NCBI GenBank assembly: GCA_963696505.1
Contig: CAVOKN010000028.1
Location: forward strand, 36,545-100,544
Direction of reading: 5' to 3'
Source: CAVOKN01 sp963696505
Lineage (GTDB): Bacteria > Pseudomonadota > Gammaproteobacteria > Burkholderiales > Rhodocyclaceae
DNA length: 64,000 nucleotides
Shown: one piece after another, positions 46,659 through 56,603 of the stretch
How positions within the stretch are numbered: position 1 is the stretch's first letter
Layout: the number at the start of each line of letters is the position of its first letter
Notes under the pieces: generated by a model
Database searches by the model: none
Seen by the model: only the letters and a program-made list of their open reading frames with translations
What the model was told of the DNA's origin: nothing
Translations under genes and position numbers: made by a program

Positions 46659-48626
46659 TCAGGCGGCGGCTGCCACCGCCTGAGTCTCCCCCTCCAGCGC
46701 GGCGCGGAACTCCGAGGTAAGCCAGGACAGGGCTTCGATCTGAGTCAGGAGTGCCGACTCCATCTGGTTCAACTCGCGAATCCGGTCCTCCAGCGTGTCT
46801 GTCGCTTGGTGGATGCGTTTGACGCTCTCGAGTCGGCGCTTGAGCTGGATCTGATACTCCCGCACCTGAGTCTCCAGCGGCGCCATAACCGCCCGCAGCC
46901 AGACCTCCACGTCGCGATTCGCCACCTCGAATGTCCGCCGGGCGTGCACCGCGGTCGTCTCGAAGAACTTCTGGGTCAGCGCGCGTTTCTCCATCGTCAT
47001 GATGTTGAGAACGGTGTTTACGTGGTGCGCGAACGCCTTCTCCAGCCGGTCCACTTCCTTCTGGTACTTGAGCATCGACAGCCCGGCCGGCGGCGCGAGT
47101 TTCAGCCCGTGCTCGACGCTGAAGCGCTTGTACATCGCCTCCAGCATGCGGCTGATTTCCTCTGACTCTGACTGGGAGCGGTCGAACTTGTCGCGAACAT
47201 GCCGGAAGAAATCCGTCATCGCCTCGCGCAGTCCTTTCGAGAAGACCGCGTCGAGCATCTTCTGCCGCGTGCGGCGCGTTTCCTCGCGGATGGCATCCAT
47301 GCCGAGGTGGCCATAGAGCTTGTTCGTCAGAGTGGTGAACACGCTGCGCACCGCGTAGTACTGCTGCAAACCGCGCTCGAATTCCTCTTTCTCGGCCTTC
47401 ACCTTGCGCATCATGTACTCGATGACGCCTTGGTTCTTGCCGCGCAGGTCGGTGAGCTCGTGCAACTGCTCTTGCAGGCCGGCAAGCCGCGAACCGAGCA
47501 GTTCGCCGGTTCGCGCGACGATGTCGCCCACCTCGTGTTGCGTTCCTTCGCCAACAATTTCCCGTTTGGCGGGAATCAGGTCCCGCATCAGGGCCTGCTC
47601 CAGGGGGCCGATGCGGCTCTTTCCGAGCAGTCCGGCATCGCTGGATATCCTGGCCAGCAGGGCCTTCTGGGCGGAAACCGGAAACACGTGGTCTGCGGGG
47701 ATATCCAGCGTGGCGGCTACCTCGGCGACCTGCTTGGCAATTTCCGCGTCGATCTGGTTCTCGCTGCGCAGGCCGTCCCACAGCCCGTCTATCTTGTTCA
47801 GCACCGCGAAGCGTCCGCGATGCTGTCCCCGGGCGCCATTGACGTGGTCGCGCCACACGGCCATGTCCGACTGGGTGACGCCGGTGTCCGCGGCGAGGAT
47901 GAAGAGGATCGCGTGGGCGTTGGGCAGCAGGGAAAGCGTCAGTTCCGGTTCGGCGCCGATGGCATTGAGGCCGGGCGTGTCGAGGATCACCAGCCCCTGT
48001 TCTAGCAGTGGATGGGGGAAGTTGATGATCGCGTGGCGCCAGGCCGGAATCGACACCATGCCCTGGACGTCCGGCTTGAGACCCTTCTCTGCGCTCGGGT
48101 CAATCGAGAAACCGAGAGCCTCGGCCTCCTCGCGCGGCACCCATTTCTGCTCGCTGACCTGGGTCAGGGCTTCGTGCATCGATTCGGCCGAAGCAGTGTC
48201 AAGCTCGATGACCTGCCATTCCTCCGGATAGCGGCGATACTCGGCAATGCTGGCGTGGCTGGCGCGGGTGGCGATGGGCAGCAGTTCGATGCGCGGCGGC
48301 CTGGCCGGGTCGTGGCTGAGCTCCGTCGGGCACATCGTGGTGCGCCCCGCGCTCGACGGCAGGATGCGTGTGCCGTAATCCGCGAAGAAGATCGCGTTGA
48401 TCAGCTCCGATTTGCCACGGGAGTATTCGGCCACGAATGCGATCTGCAGTTTGTCTTCCCGCAGCCGCTCGACCTGCCGGTCCAGCCGGAGGTCGATCTG
48501 GGCGTCCGCGAGTTCGTTCTCGTGGAGCCAGCCCCGAAGGTGAAGGATGGCGTCACTCAGGGCATGGCGCCAGTTTGCATAACCGGAGATATGAGAAACG
48601 ATGTCCATGGCCGGGTTCATCGGCAA
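46659..48626 (-). CDS. Dynamin-family GTPase
   Basis: 655 residues. G1 AEYSRGKSELIN (around 66-77, a variant P-loop), G3 ILDTPGLNAIG and G4 LNKIDGLWDGL, followed by long helical stalk segments rich in Arg/Glu (e.g. KYQKEVDRLEKAF, QIQLKRRLESVKRIHQ). No transmembrane helix is obvious, unlike fusogenic bacterial dynamins. Probably a membrane-remodelling or stress GTPase. The gene ends 10 bases from the ferredoxin gene on the other strand. Confidence 0.85.
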   Translation of the reverse strand: MPMNPAMDIVSHISGYANWRHALSDAILHLRGWLHENELADAQIDLRLDRQVERLREDKLQIAFVAEYSRGKSELINAIFFADYGTRILPSSAGRTTMCPTELSHDPARPPRIELLPIATRASHASIAEYRRYPEEWQVIELDTASAESMHEALTQVSEQKWVPREEAEALGFSIDPSAEKGLKPDVQGMVSIPAWRHAIINFPHPLLEQGLVILDTPGLNAIGAEPELTLSLLPNAHAILFILAADTGVTQSDMAVWRDHVNGARGQHRGRFAVLNKIDGLWDGLRSENQIDAEIAKQVAEVAATLDIPADHVFPVSAQKALLARISSDAGLLGKSRIGPLEQALMRDLIPAKREIVGEGTQHEVGDIVARTGELLGSRLAGLQEQLHELTDLRGKNQGVIEYMMRKVKAEKEEFERGLQQYYAVRSVFTTLTNKLYGHLGMDAIREETRRTRQKMLDAVFSKGLREAMTDFFRHVRDKFDRSQSESEEISRMLEAMYKRFSVEHGLKLAPPAGLSMLKYQKEVDRLEKAFAHHVNTVLNIMTMEKRALTQKFFETTAVHARRTFEVANRDVEVWLRAVMAPLETQVREYQIQLKRRLESVKRIHQATDTLEDRIRELNQMESALLTQIEALSWLTSEFRAALEGETQAVAAAA

Positions 48627-48674
48627 AAAGCCCTGCGTACTTTAGCAAGCGCTATGTTGCGGATTATCAAAGGA

Positions 48675-49487
48675 CTATCTCTGGCATTTGGGGCAGAAAA
48701 AGGATGACCGCTGGCCTTGGCGCAGTGTCCGGATCGGGGTGCCGCAGCGCCGGCAGGCTTCCCCCGTGCGGCCGTAGACGAAGTATTGCTGCTGAAAGTA
48801 GCCCGGACTGCCGTCGCTTGCGACGAAGTCGCGCAGGCTGCTGCCCCCTGCGGCCAGCGCGGCGGTGAGGGTAGTGCGGATGGACTCCACGAGGCGTTCC
48901 CAGCGTGCCAGGGAGAGGCGATTCGCGGCGACGGTCGGGCGGATGCCGGCGTGGAACAGGCTCTCGGCCGCGTAGATGTTGCCGACGCCGACGATCAGCC
49001 GGTTGTCCATCAGCACCAGCTTGATTGCCGCGCGCCGCCCACGTGTGGCGGCGCGCAGTCGCGGCGCGCTCATTTCGTCGGATAGTGGCTCCACGCCCAA
49101 GTCGCGCAGCAGTGGATGATCCCGTCCCTGCCTGCCGAGCCACAGCACCGCGCCGAAGCGGCGCGGATCCTGCAGGCGCAGCGCGCGGTCGCCGAACACG
49201 ATATCCACGTGGTCGTGGGTTCGCGGCGGGGTAGCCCTGGGCACCACGCCCAGACTGCCTGACATTCCCAGGTGGATCAGCACTTCGCCCAGGCCGAAAT
49301 CGAGCAGCAAGTACTTGCCGCGGCGGGCGATGGTGGCGAGTGTTCGGCCGACGAGCCGGCTTTCCAGGTCCGCCGGTACGGGGTAGCGCAGCGCCCCGTT
49401 GCGGATCACCACGCCGCTTGCACGCGCGCCAGCCAGAGCGGCGAGCACGCCGCGGCGGGTGACTTCCACTTCCGGGAGTTCGGGCAT
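48675..49487 (-). CDS. mutM: Formamidopyrimidine-DNA glycosylase
   Basis: 270 residues beginning MPELPEVE, where the N-terminal proline (P2, after Met removal) and E3 are catalytic; K58 in RRGKYLLLDF; HhH motif NIYAAESLFHAGI; C-terminal zinc finger CRRCG...FFCPKC. Removes 8-oxoguanine. The start is fixed by the need for P2, so the in-frame extension to 49817 is excluded. Confidence 0.95.
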   Translation of the reverse strand: MPELPEVEVTRRGVLAALAGARASGVVIRNGALRYPVPADLESRLVGRTLATIARRGKYLLLDFGLGEVLIHLGMSGSLGVVPRATPPRTHDHVDIVFGDRALRLQDPRRFGAVLWLGRQGRDHPLLRDLGVEPLSDEMSAPRLRAATRGRRAAIKLVLMDNRLIVGVGNIYAAESLFHAGIRPTVAANRLSLARWERLVESIRTTLTAALAAGGSSLRDFVASDGSPGYFQQQYFVYGRTGEACRRCGTPIRTLRQGQRSSFFCPKCQR

Positions 49488-49605
49488 CGGCTGTGTGGCG
49501 GCGGAATCGGGTGTCGACCGTGGGTGCAATCTGCCTTCGCGCGGGACGCTGGTGCGCTTGCCCCACCAGGGAAACTTCCCTACCATGAGGCGAACGAAAT
49601 TGTAG

Positions 49606-51408
49606 ATGACACTTCTAATCCGCGTGGCTAATCCCTGTCGAAACCGTTTCCCCGTTGGGCTGCGCGGCGCGCTTGCTGCGTCGATTGCCGCCCTCCTTCT
49701 CGGCGCCTGCGCCCAGTTCCCGGTTCGAACGCCGGACCCGACTTCGCAGGCTGAAGAGGCCGATCCGCAATCGGCCGCCCAGGCCGAGGCGCCGTCCCGC
49801 GTCGAGCCGCTGCCCAACCAGCCGCTTACCGCCCAGATTCTGTATCAACTGGTGATGGCCGAGATTGCCGCGCAGCGCGGCAATTCGGTGCTTGCGTCGA
49901 GCGGCTATCTGGATCTTGCCCGCAAGACGCGGGATCCGCGCGTCGCGCGCCGCGCCGCGGAAATCGCCCACTTCTCGCGCAACAACGAGGCGGCCCTCGA
50001 AGCGATCCGTCTCTGGCTGGAGTTCGATCCGGAGTCACCGCAGGCGCGCTACATGCTCGTCGGGTTGCTGGCGCAGGCCAATCGCTTCGACGAGATGCAG
50101 CCCCACGTCATCGCCATCCTGGAGCAGGAGTCCCCCGAAAGCCGCGGCGAGGCGCTGATGCGGCTGGGGCGCGTGTTCAGTCGCAACCCCGACCGCCAGG
50201 CCGTGCTCCGCGGTGTGGACCGCATGACCGAGCCCTACCTGAACCTTGCCGAGGCTCGCCTGCTGCGGGCACAGGCGGCCAACGGGGCGGGCGACCCGGC
50301 ACGGGCGATGGCTGAGGTCGAGGTCGCGATGGCACTCAAGCCTGAATGGGACCAGCCGGTGTTGTTCAAGGCCCAGATGCAGCAGAAGGACGCCCCGGCC
50401 GCCGCTCTCGAAACCATCCGCCAGTACCTCGTTCGCTATCCCAAGGCACGAGATGTCCGACTGCAGTACGCCCGTGCGCTGGTCGGGGAAAAGCGCTACG
50501 AGGAGGGCAGGGAACAGTTCCGCAGACTTCTGGCCGATTTTCCCGACAACCAGGACGTGATTTTCGCCGTCGGGGCACTTTCCTATCAACTCAACGACTA
50601 CCCCGTCGCGGACAGCAGCTTCCGCAAGTTGCTCGATCTCGGCTATGCCGATTCGGGCACGGTGCGGATCTATCTTGGCCAGATCGCCGAGAACCAGAAG
50701 CGCCCTGACGACGCCATCGTCTGGTACGCCGGTGTGCCACCCGGCGAGCAGCACCTCACGGCCCAGATCCGCCTTGCCCACGTCCTGAGCCAGCAGGGCA
50801 AGCTGGACGAGGCGCGCCGCCATTTGCAGCAGACCTCCGCATCGAGCACCCGCGAGCGGGTTCAACTGACGCTGGCCGAAGCGCAATTGCTGCGCGAGGC
50901 GGGCCGCAATGCCGACGCCTTCGACGTGCTCGACCGCAGTCTGCGCGAGTATCCCGACCAGCCCGACCTCCTTTACGAGTCGGCGCTTATTGCCGAAAAG
51001 CTCGGCCACACGGACGTGCTGGAGAAGAACCTGCGCCGGCTGATCCAGATCAAGCCGGATCACGCCCACGCCTACAATGCGCTGGGCTACTCGCTGGCGG
51101 AGCGCGGCGAACGGCTGGACGAGGCCTATTCGCTGATCGCCAGTGCGTTGAAGCTGGCACCGGACGACCCCTTCATCCTCGACAGCATGGGCTGGGTCCT
51201 CTACCGCAAGGGCGAACTCCAGGCCGCCCTGAACCATTTGAGCCGAGCCTTCGGCCTGCGCCCCGATCCCGAGATCGCCGCCCACCTCGGGGAGGTGCTG
51301 TGGATGATGGGCCGCCGCGACGATGCCGCCAAGACCTGGCGCGAGGCCGCCAAGGCGGATCCCGGAAACGACGTCCTCAGCGCCGCGATCAAACGCTTCC
51401 TGCCTTGA
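49606..51408 (+). CDS. TPR-repeat outer-membrane lipoprotein
   Basis: 600 residues. Lipoprotein signal ending in the lipobox LLLGAC (about residue 35), then multiple tetratricopeptide repeats; clearest near the C-terminus (AYNALGYSLAERGERLDEAYSLI, FILDSMGWVLYRKGELQAALNHL). Precedes lolB and ispE in many betaproteobacteria, suggesting an envelope-assembly role. Function not established. Confidence 0.85.
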   Translation: MTLLIRVANPCRNRFPVGLRGALAASIAALLLGACAQFPVRTPDPTSQAEEADPQSAAQAEAPSRVEPLPNQPLTAQILYQLVMAEIAAQRGNSVLASSGYLDLARKTRDPRVARRAAEIAHFSRNNEAALEAIRLWLEFDPESPQARYMLVGLLAQANRFDEMQPHVIAILEQESPESRGEALMRLGRVFSRNPDRQAVLRGVDRMTEPYLNLAEARLLRAQAANGAGDPARAMAEVEVAMALKPEWDQPVLFKAQMQQKDAPAAALETIRQYLVRYPKARDVRLQYARALVGEKRYEEGREQFRRLLADFPDNQDVIFAVGALSYQLNDYPVADSSFRKLLDLGYADSGTVRIYLGQIAENQKRPDDAIVWYAGVPPGEQHLTAQIRLAHVLSQQGKLDEARRHLQQTSASSTRERVQLTLAEAQLLREAGRNADAFDVLDRSLREYPDQPDLLYESALIAEKLGHTDVLEKNLRRLIQIKPDHAHAYNALGYSLAERGERLDEAYSLIASALKLAPDDPFILDSMGWVLYRKGELQAALNHLSRAFGLRPDPEIAAHLGEVLWMMGRRDDAAKTWREAAKADPGNDVLSAAIKRFLP

Positions 51409-51416
51409 GTGGCCGG

Positions 51417-52043
51417 GTGGCCCCGGATGGTTTGGCGGGAGGCGCTGCTCTTTTTCGCCCGGTGCGGTGGCGCATCCTCGTTGCGACGGCGAGCCTGGGC
51501 CTCCTCGCCGGTTGCGCGGCTCTGACTCCTGCGCTTGAAGCGGTGCCGGGGCGTCCGGCACGGGCCGAGATCTCCGCCTTCCAACTCATCGGGCGGGTGG
51601 CGGTGAAGAGCGCCGAGCAGAGTTTTTCCGCCCGCATAGACTGGCGCCACGGCGCAGACGGCAGCGAGCACATGCTGGTCAACACCCCGCTCGGACAGGG
51701 CATGGCGGAACTGACCGCCGACCGTTCCGGCGCCCGTCTGGAAACCGCCGACCGGCAAAGCCATGTGGCGCCCGATCTGGACGCCTTGAGCGAGCAGGCC
51801 TTCGGCGTCCGACTCCCGCTGGTCAAACTGCCGCACTGGGCGATCGGGAAGGTTGCAGCAGCGGCAGCGGATCTGGTGCTGGACGAGCAGGGCAGGGTGC
51901 GGCGATTTGCCGAGCAGGGCTGGCAGGTCGCCTATCTCGCTTACGAAAGCGCGGCGCCCGCCGCGTTGCCGACGCTGATCCTGGTGCGCCGCGACGATCT
52001 GGAACTCAGGCTCAAGGTGGATGAGTGGAATCTCGAACCGTGA
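51417..52043 (+). CDS. lolB: Outer-membrane lipoprotein LolB
   Basis: About 208 residues. Lipoprotein signal LVATASLGLLAGC, then the LolB core FQLIGRVAVKSAEQSFSARIDW and HMLVNTPLGQGMAEL, ending with VDEWNLEP. Receives lipoproteins from LolA and inserts them in the outer membrane. Start uncertain: GTG 51417 is given; GTG 51462 right before the signal sequence and TTG 51405 overlapping the previous stop are alternatives. Stop overlaps the ispE GTG. Confidence 0.85.
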   Translation: MAPDGLAGGAALFRPVRWRILVATASLGLLAGCAALTPALEAVPGRPARAEISAFQLIGRVAVKSAEQSFSARIDWRHGADGSEHMLVNTPLGQGMAELTADRSGARLETADRQSHVAPDLDALSEQAFGVRLPLVKLPHWAIGKVAAAAADLVLDEQGRVRRFAEQGWQVAYLAYESAAPAALPTLILVRRDDLELRLKVDEWNLEP

Positions 52044-52882
52044 TCGCCTGGGACGTGCCGCTGCCGGCGCCGGCCAAGATCAACCTCTTCCTGCATGTGG
52101 TGGGCCGGCGCGACGACGGCTACCACCTGCTGCAGAGCGTGTTCCGCATGCTCGATCACGGCGATACGCTGGTCTTCTCCCCGCGCGACGATGCGATGGT
52201 CCGCCGCGCCACGGAGTTCCCGGGGGTGCCCGAAGACGTCGACCTGTGCGTGCGCGCCGCTCGCCTGCTGAAAGAGTCAGCCGGCGTGACGCGGGGGGTA
52301 ACGATCCGGCTCGAAAAGCGGCTGCCTCTCGGGGGTGGGCTGGGCGGCGGCAGTTCGGATGCCGCGACCACGCTGATCGCGCTGAACCGCCTGTGGGGTG
52401 TCGGCTGGCCTAGGGAGCGGCTTGGGGAGTTGGGCCTGAAGCTGGGTGCCGACGTGCCCTTCTTCGTCTTTGGCCGCACTGCCTTCGTTGAAGGCATAGG
52501 CGAGACGCTGCAGGCTCTCGCCATGCCGCCTGCCTGGTATCTGGTGATCGAGCCCGGCGTTTCGGTTCCGACCAGGGAGGCCTTTGCCGCGCCGGAATTG
52601 ACACGCAACACGAAACTCATCAGAATCCTCGACCTTTCGGCCGGGCCGCAGGATTGGTGGCACAACGATCTCGAGCCCGTGGTGCGCGCCCGCCACCCGG
52701 CGGTCGCGGCGGCAATCGAGTGGCTGGGCGCCCATGGCCGGGCGCGGATGAGCGGTTCCGGGGCCTGCGCGTTCGCCTCCTTTAGCAGCCTTGAGGCGGC
52801 GGAGCAGGTTCTGACGAAGTTGCCCGAGGGCTGGCGTGGCTGGGTCGCGCGTGGGCTCGATCGGCATCCGCTGGCGGACTGA
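52040..52882 (+). CDS. ispE: 4-diphosphocytidyl-2-C-methyl-D-erythritol kinase
   Basis: 280 residues of the GHMP kinase family in the MEP isoprenoid pathway: PAPAKINLFLHVVGRRDDGYH (N-terminal lysine/aspartate region), ATP loop PLGGGLGGGSSDAA, and C-terminal MSGSGACAFA. GTG at 52040 overlaps the lolB TGA; the in-frame GTG at 52025 is an alternative. Confidence 0.93.
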   Translation: MIAWDVPLPAPAKINLFLHVVGRRDDGYHLLQSVFRMLDHGDTLVFSPRDDAMVRRATEFPGVPEDVDLCVRAARLLKESAGVTRGVTIRLEKRLPLGGGLGGGSSDAATTLIALNRLWGVGWPRERLGELGLKLGADVPFFVFGRTAFVEGIGETLQALAMPPAWYLVIEPGVSVPTREAFAAPELTRNTKLIRILDLSAGPQDWWHNDLEPVVRARHPAVAAAIEWLGAHGRARMSGSGACAFASFSSLEAAEQVLTKLPEGWRGWVARGLDRHPLAD

Positions 52883-52904
52883 GGGGCTGCGCCGAAAGAT
52901 TTCT

Positions 52905-52981
52905 TGGGGAGTCGCCAAGCTGGTTAAGGCACCGGATTTTGATTCCGGCATGCGAAGGTTCGAATCCTTCCTCCCCAGCCA
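52905..52981 (+). tRNA. tRNA-Gln (anticodon TTG)
   Basis: 77 bases including an encoded CCA. Acceptor TGGGGAG pairs with CTCCCCA, discriminator G; the anticodon loop is TTTTGAT with anticodon TTG; T-arm GAAGG-TTCGAAT-CCTTC. Located between ispE and prs, the standard betaproteobacterial position. Confidence 0.96.
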
Positions 52982-53002
52982 GCACATGGAGAGTGACGGG
53001 GA

Positions 53003-53034
53003 CGGGCAGGCGATGAGCCTGCCCGAACCTTTTT
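53003..53034 (+). terminator. Rho-independent terminator after tRNA-Gln
   Basis: CGGGCAGGC (53003-53011), loop GATGA, GCCTGCCCG (53017-53025), then AACC and TTTTT: a perfect 9-bp stem with a T-run, just before prs. Confidence 0.85.
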
Positions 53035-53061
53035 GAAGTCCGGCACGCGACGAGGGGCGCC

Positions 53062-54012
53062 ATGGCTTACGACAGCCTGATGGTATTCACCGGCAACGCC
53101 AATCCGCGGCTCGCCGCGGACGTGGTGCGCCGCCTCAACATCTCGCTCGGCCGGGCCAAGGTGGGCCGCTTCTCCGACGGCGAGATCAACGTGGAGATCC
53201 TGGAGAATGTGCGCGGCAAGGATGTGTTCATCCTCCAGCCGACCTGCATGCCCACCAACGACAGCGTGATGGAGCTGCTGATCATGGCCGACGCGCTCAA
53301 GCGCGCCTCCGCCGGCCGCATCACCGCCGCCATCCCCTATTTCGGGTACGCACGCCAGGACCGCCGGCCGCGCTCGGCGCGGGTGCCGATCACCGCCAAG
53401 GTCATCGCCAACATGCTCCAGACCGCCGGCGTGCAGCGGGTGATGACCGTCGACCTGCACTCGGACCAGATCCAGGGCTTCTTCGATATCCCGGTCAACA
53501 ACATCTACTCGACGCCCATCCTGCTGGGCGATATCTGGAAGCAGCATTACCAGAACCTGTTGGTGGTGTCGCCGGACGTAGGTGGGGTGGTGCGCGCCCG
53601 GGCGCTGGCAAAGCGGCTCGAATCGGATCTGGCCATCATCGACAAGCGCCGGCCAAAGGCCAATGTGTCGGAAGTGATGAACATCATCGGCGAGGTGAAG
53701 GGGCGCACCTGCGTCATGCTGGACGATCTGGTGGACACCGCCGGCACCTTGTGCAAGGCGGCCCACGCGCTCAAGGAGCACGGCGCCGAGCGGGTGCTGT
53801 CCTACTGTACCCACGCGGTGCTGTCGGGAACGGCCGTAGCGCGCATCACCGATTCGGAGCTGGACGAGCTGGTGGTCACCGACACCAACCCCCTGCGCGA
53901 AGATGCGCGGGCCTGCCCCAAGATCCGCCAGATCTCCATCGCCGAGTTGCTGGCCGAGACCATGCTGCGCATCAGCAACGAGGAATCGGTCAGTTCGCTG
54001 TTCATGGAATGA
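53062..54012 (+). CDS. prs: Ribose-phosphate pyrophosphokinase
   Basis: 316 residues, makes PRPP. Signatures: VFTGNANPRLA, GEINVEILENVRGKDVFI, PYFGYARQDRRPRSARVPITAK (ATP site), MTVDLHSDQIQGFF and the PRPP loop MLDDLVDTAGTLCKAA. Class I bacterial length. Own promoter expected because a terminator precedes it. Confidence 0.96.
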   Translation: MAYDSLMVFTGNANPRLAADVVRRLNISLGRAKVGRFSDGEINVEILENVRGKDVFILQPTCMPTNDSVMELLIMADALKRASAGRITAAIPYFGYARQDRRPRSARVPITAKVIANMLQTAGVQRVMTVDLHSDQIQGFFDIPVNNIYSTPILLGDIWKQHYQNLLVVSPDVGGVVRARALAKRLESDLAIIDKRRPKANVSEVMNIIGEVKGRTCVMLDDLVDTAGTLCKAAHALKEHGAERVLSYCTHAVLSGTAVARITDSELDELVVTDTNPLREDARACPKIRQISIAELLAETMLRISNEESVSSLFME

Positions 54013-54065
54013 TTTTTTCAACCCCTGTCTGGTCGCGGACAGGATCAATCGGGAGCACACATACA

Positions 54066-54722
54066 ATGGAAATCGAATTCAACGCCATCAAGCGTGACGC
54101 GCAGGGCACCGGAGCGAGCCGCCGCCTGCGCCGCACCGAGCGCATACCGGGCATCCTCTACGGCGGCGGCGCGACGCCGCAGCCCATCTCCATGGATCAC
54201 AACGAGCTGTGGCACAAGCTCAAGCACGAGAGCTTCCATGCCTCCATTCTCGGCATGGTGCTGGACGGGACCAAGCAGTCGGTGCTGCTGCGCGACGTGC
54301 AGATGCACGCCTACAAGCGGCAGATCATGCATCTTGATTTCCAGCGCGTGGATGCCAACCAAAAAATCCACGTCAAGGTGCCGCTGCACTTCATCAACGC
54401 CGACATCGCTCTGGGCGTCAAGGTTTCCGGCGGCATCGCCAGCCACGCCATGAACGAGCTGGACGTCGAGTGCCTGCCGAGCAAGCTGCCCGAGTTCATC
54501 GAGGTGGACTACAAGGATCTGCAGGTCGGCCAGTCGATCCATGTGCTCGACATCAAGCTGCCCGATGGCGTGAGCGCCGTGATTCACAGGGGCGAAAACC
54601 CGGTGGTGGCGAGCATCATCGCCCACAAGGGCACCTCGGCCGAAGATCTGCCCACCGGCGAGGAAGCCGTGGCAGCCCCCGCTGCCCCGGCCGTGCCCGC
54701 CAAGCAGCCCGAGAAGAAGTAA
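54066..54722 (+). CDS. rplY: 50S ribosomal protein L25, general-stress (Ctc) form
   Basis: 218 residues: N-terminal L25 5S-rRNA-binding domain (EFNAIKRDAQGTGASRRLRRTERIPGILYGG) plus the C-terminal TL5/Ctc beta domain, ending in an Ala/Pro/Lys-rich tail. ATG 54066. Follows prs by 53 bases and precedes pth, a conserved order. Confidence 0.95.
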   Translation: MEIEFNAIKRDAQGTGASRRLRRTERIPGILYGGGATPQPISMDHNELWHKLKHESFHASILGMVLDGTKQSVLLRDVQMHAYKRQIMHLDFQRVDANQKIHVKVPLHFINADIALGVKVSGGIASHAMNELDVECLPSKLPEFIEVDYKDLQVGQSIHVLDIKLPDGVSAVIHRGENPVVASIIAHKGTSAEDLPTGEEAVAAPAAPAVPAKQPEKK

Positions 54723-54784
54723 GCCTCCGGGCAGGGTCCGCCGCGCTGCGCGCGGCGGCCCGGCCCCCGCACTGGCATTCCGTC

Positions 54785-55405
54785 ATGGCCCCTCCGCGGC
54801 TCGTCGTCGGCCTTGGCAACCCCGGTCCCGAGTACGTCGCCACGCGGCACAATGCCGGCTTCTGGCTGGCGGAGAGCGTCGCGCACAAGCTGGGCGTCGA
54901 ACTGCGCCGCGAATCGCGCTTTCACGGCCTGGTGGCTAGCCACCGCAACGGCGGTCCCGACTCCGCGCTGTGGATCCTGCTGCCGCAGACCTTCATGAAC
55001 CGATCCGGGCAGGCGGTGCTCGCTCTGGCCCACTTCTACCGCATCCTGCCGGACCAGATCCTCGTCCTGCACGACGATCTGGACATCCCGCCCGGAACGC
55101 TGCGGCTCAAGTTCGGCGGCGGGCTGGGCGGACACAATGGCCTCAAGGACATCGCTTCCCACCTTGGCACCCAGGACTTCTGGCGCCTGCGCATCGGCAT
55201 CGGCCATCCCGGCGAGCGCAACGAGGTGATCAACTTCGTCCTCAAGCCGGCCCGCGGTGAAGAGCAGGCGTTGATCGACGAAGCCCTAGCCCGCGCCGTC
55301 GCCGCCTGGCCGCTGCTGGCCAAGGGCGACTATCCGAACGCAATGCAGAAGCTGAACGTGCGACCGGCGGCGAAATCCCCGGAGACGCCGCAGCTGCGCG
55401 ACTGA
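54785..55405 (+). CDS. pth: Peptidyl-tRNA hydrolase
   Basis: 206 residues: VVGLGNPGPEYVATRHNAGFWL with the catalytic histidine in RHNAG, LPQTFMNRSGQAV, HDDLDIPPG and GGGLGGHNGLKDI. Frees peptides from stalled peptidyl-tRNA. Confidence 0.95.
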   Translation: MAPPRLVVGLGNPGPEYVATRHNAGFWLAESVAHKLGVELRRESRFHGLVASHRNGGPDSALWILLPQTFMNRSGQAVLALAHFYRILPDQILVLHDDLDIPPGTLRLKFGGGLGGHNGLKDIASHLGTQDFWRLRIGIGHPGERNEVINFVLKPARGEEQALIDEALARAVAAWPLLAKGDYPNAMQKLNVRPAAKSPETPQLRD

Positions 55406-55463
55406 AACCGAAAGTCAGCCGCCGTAGCACGGTGGCCGACTCCAAGAACCCACAGGTAATCCC

Positions 55464-56555
<1,092 letters not shown>

Positions 56556-56562
56556 TCGGGGC

Positions 56563-56568
56563 TAGAAT
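56563..56568 (+). promoter_or_regulatory. Possible -10 box before the MaoC-PTA gene
   Basis: TAGAAT 36 bases before the ATG at 56604; no convincing -35 box. AAAGGGG 8 bases before the ATG is the ribosome-binding site. Confidence 0.35.
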
Positions 56569-56603
56569 GCCTGCTGCACCGCACAATCGCGAAAGGGGAT
56601 GAC

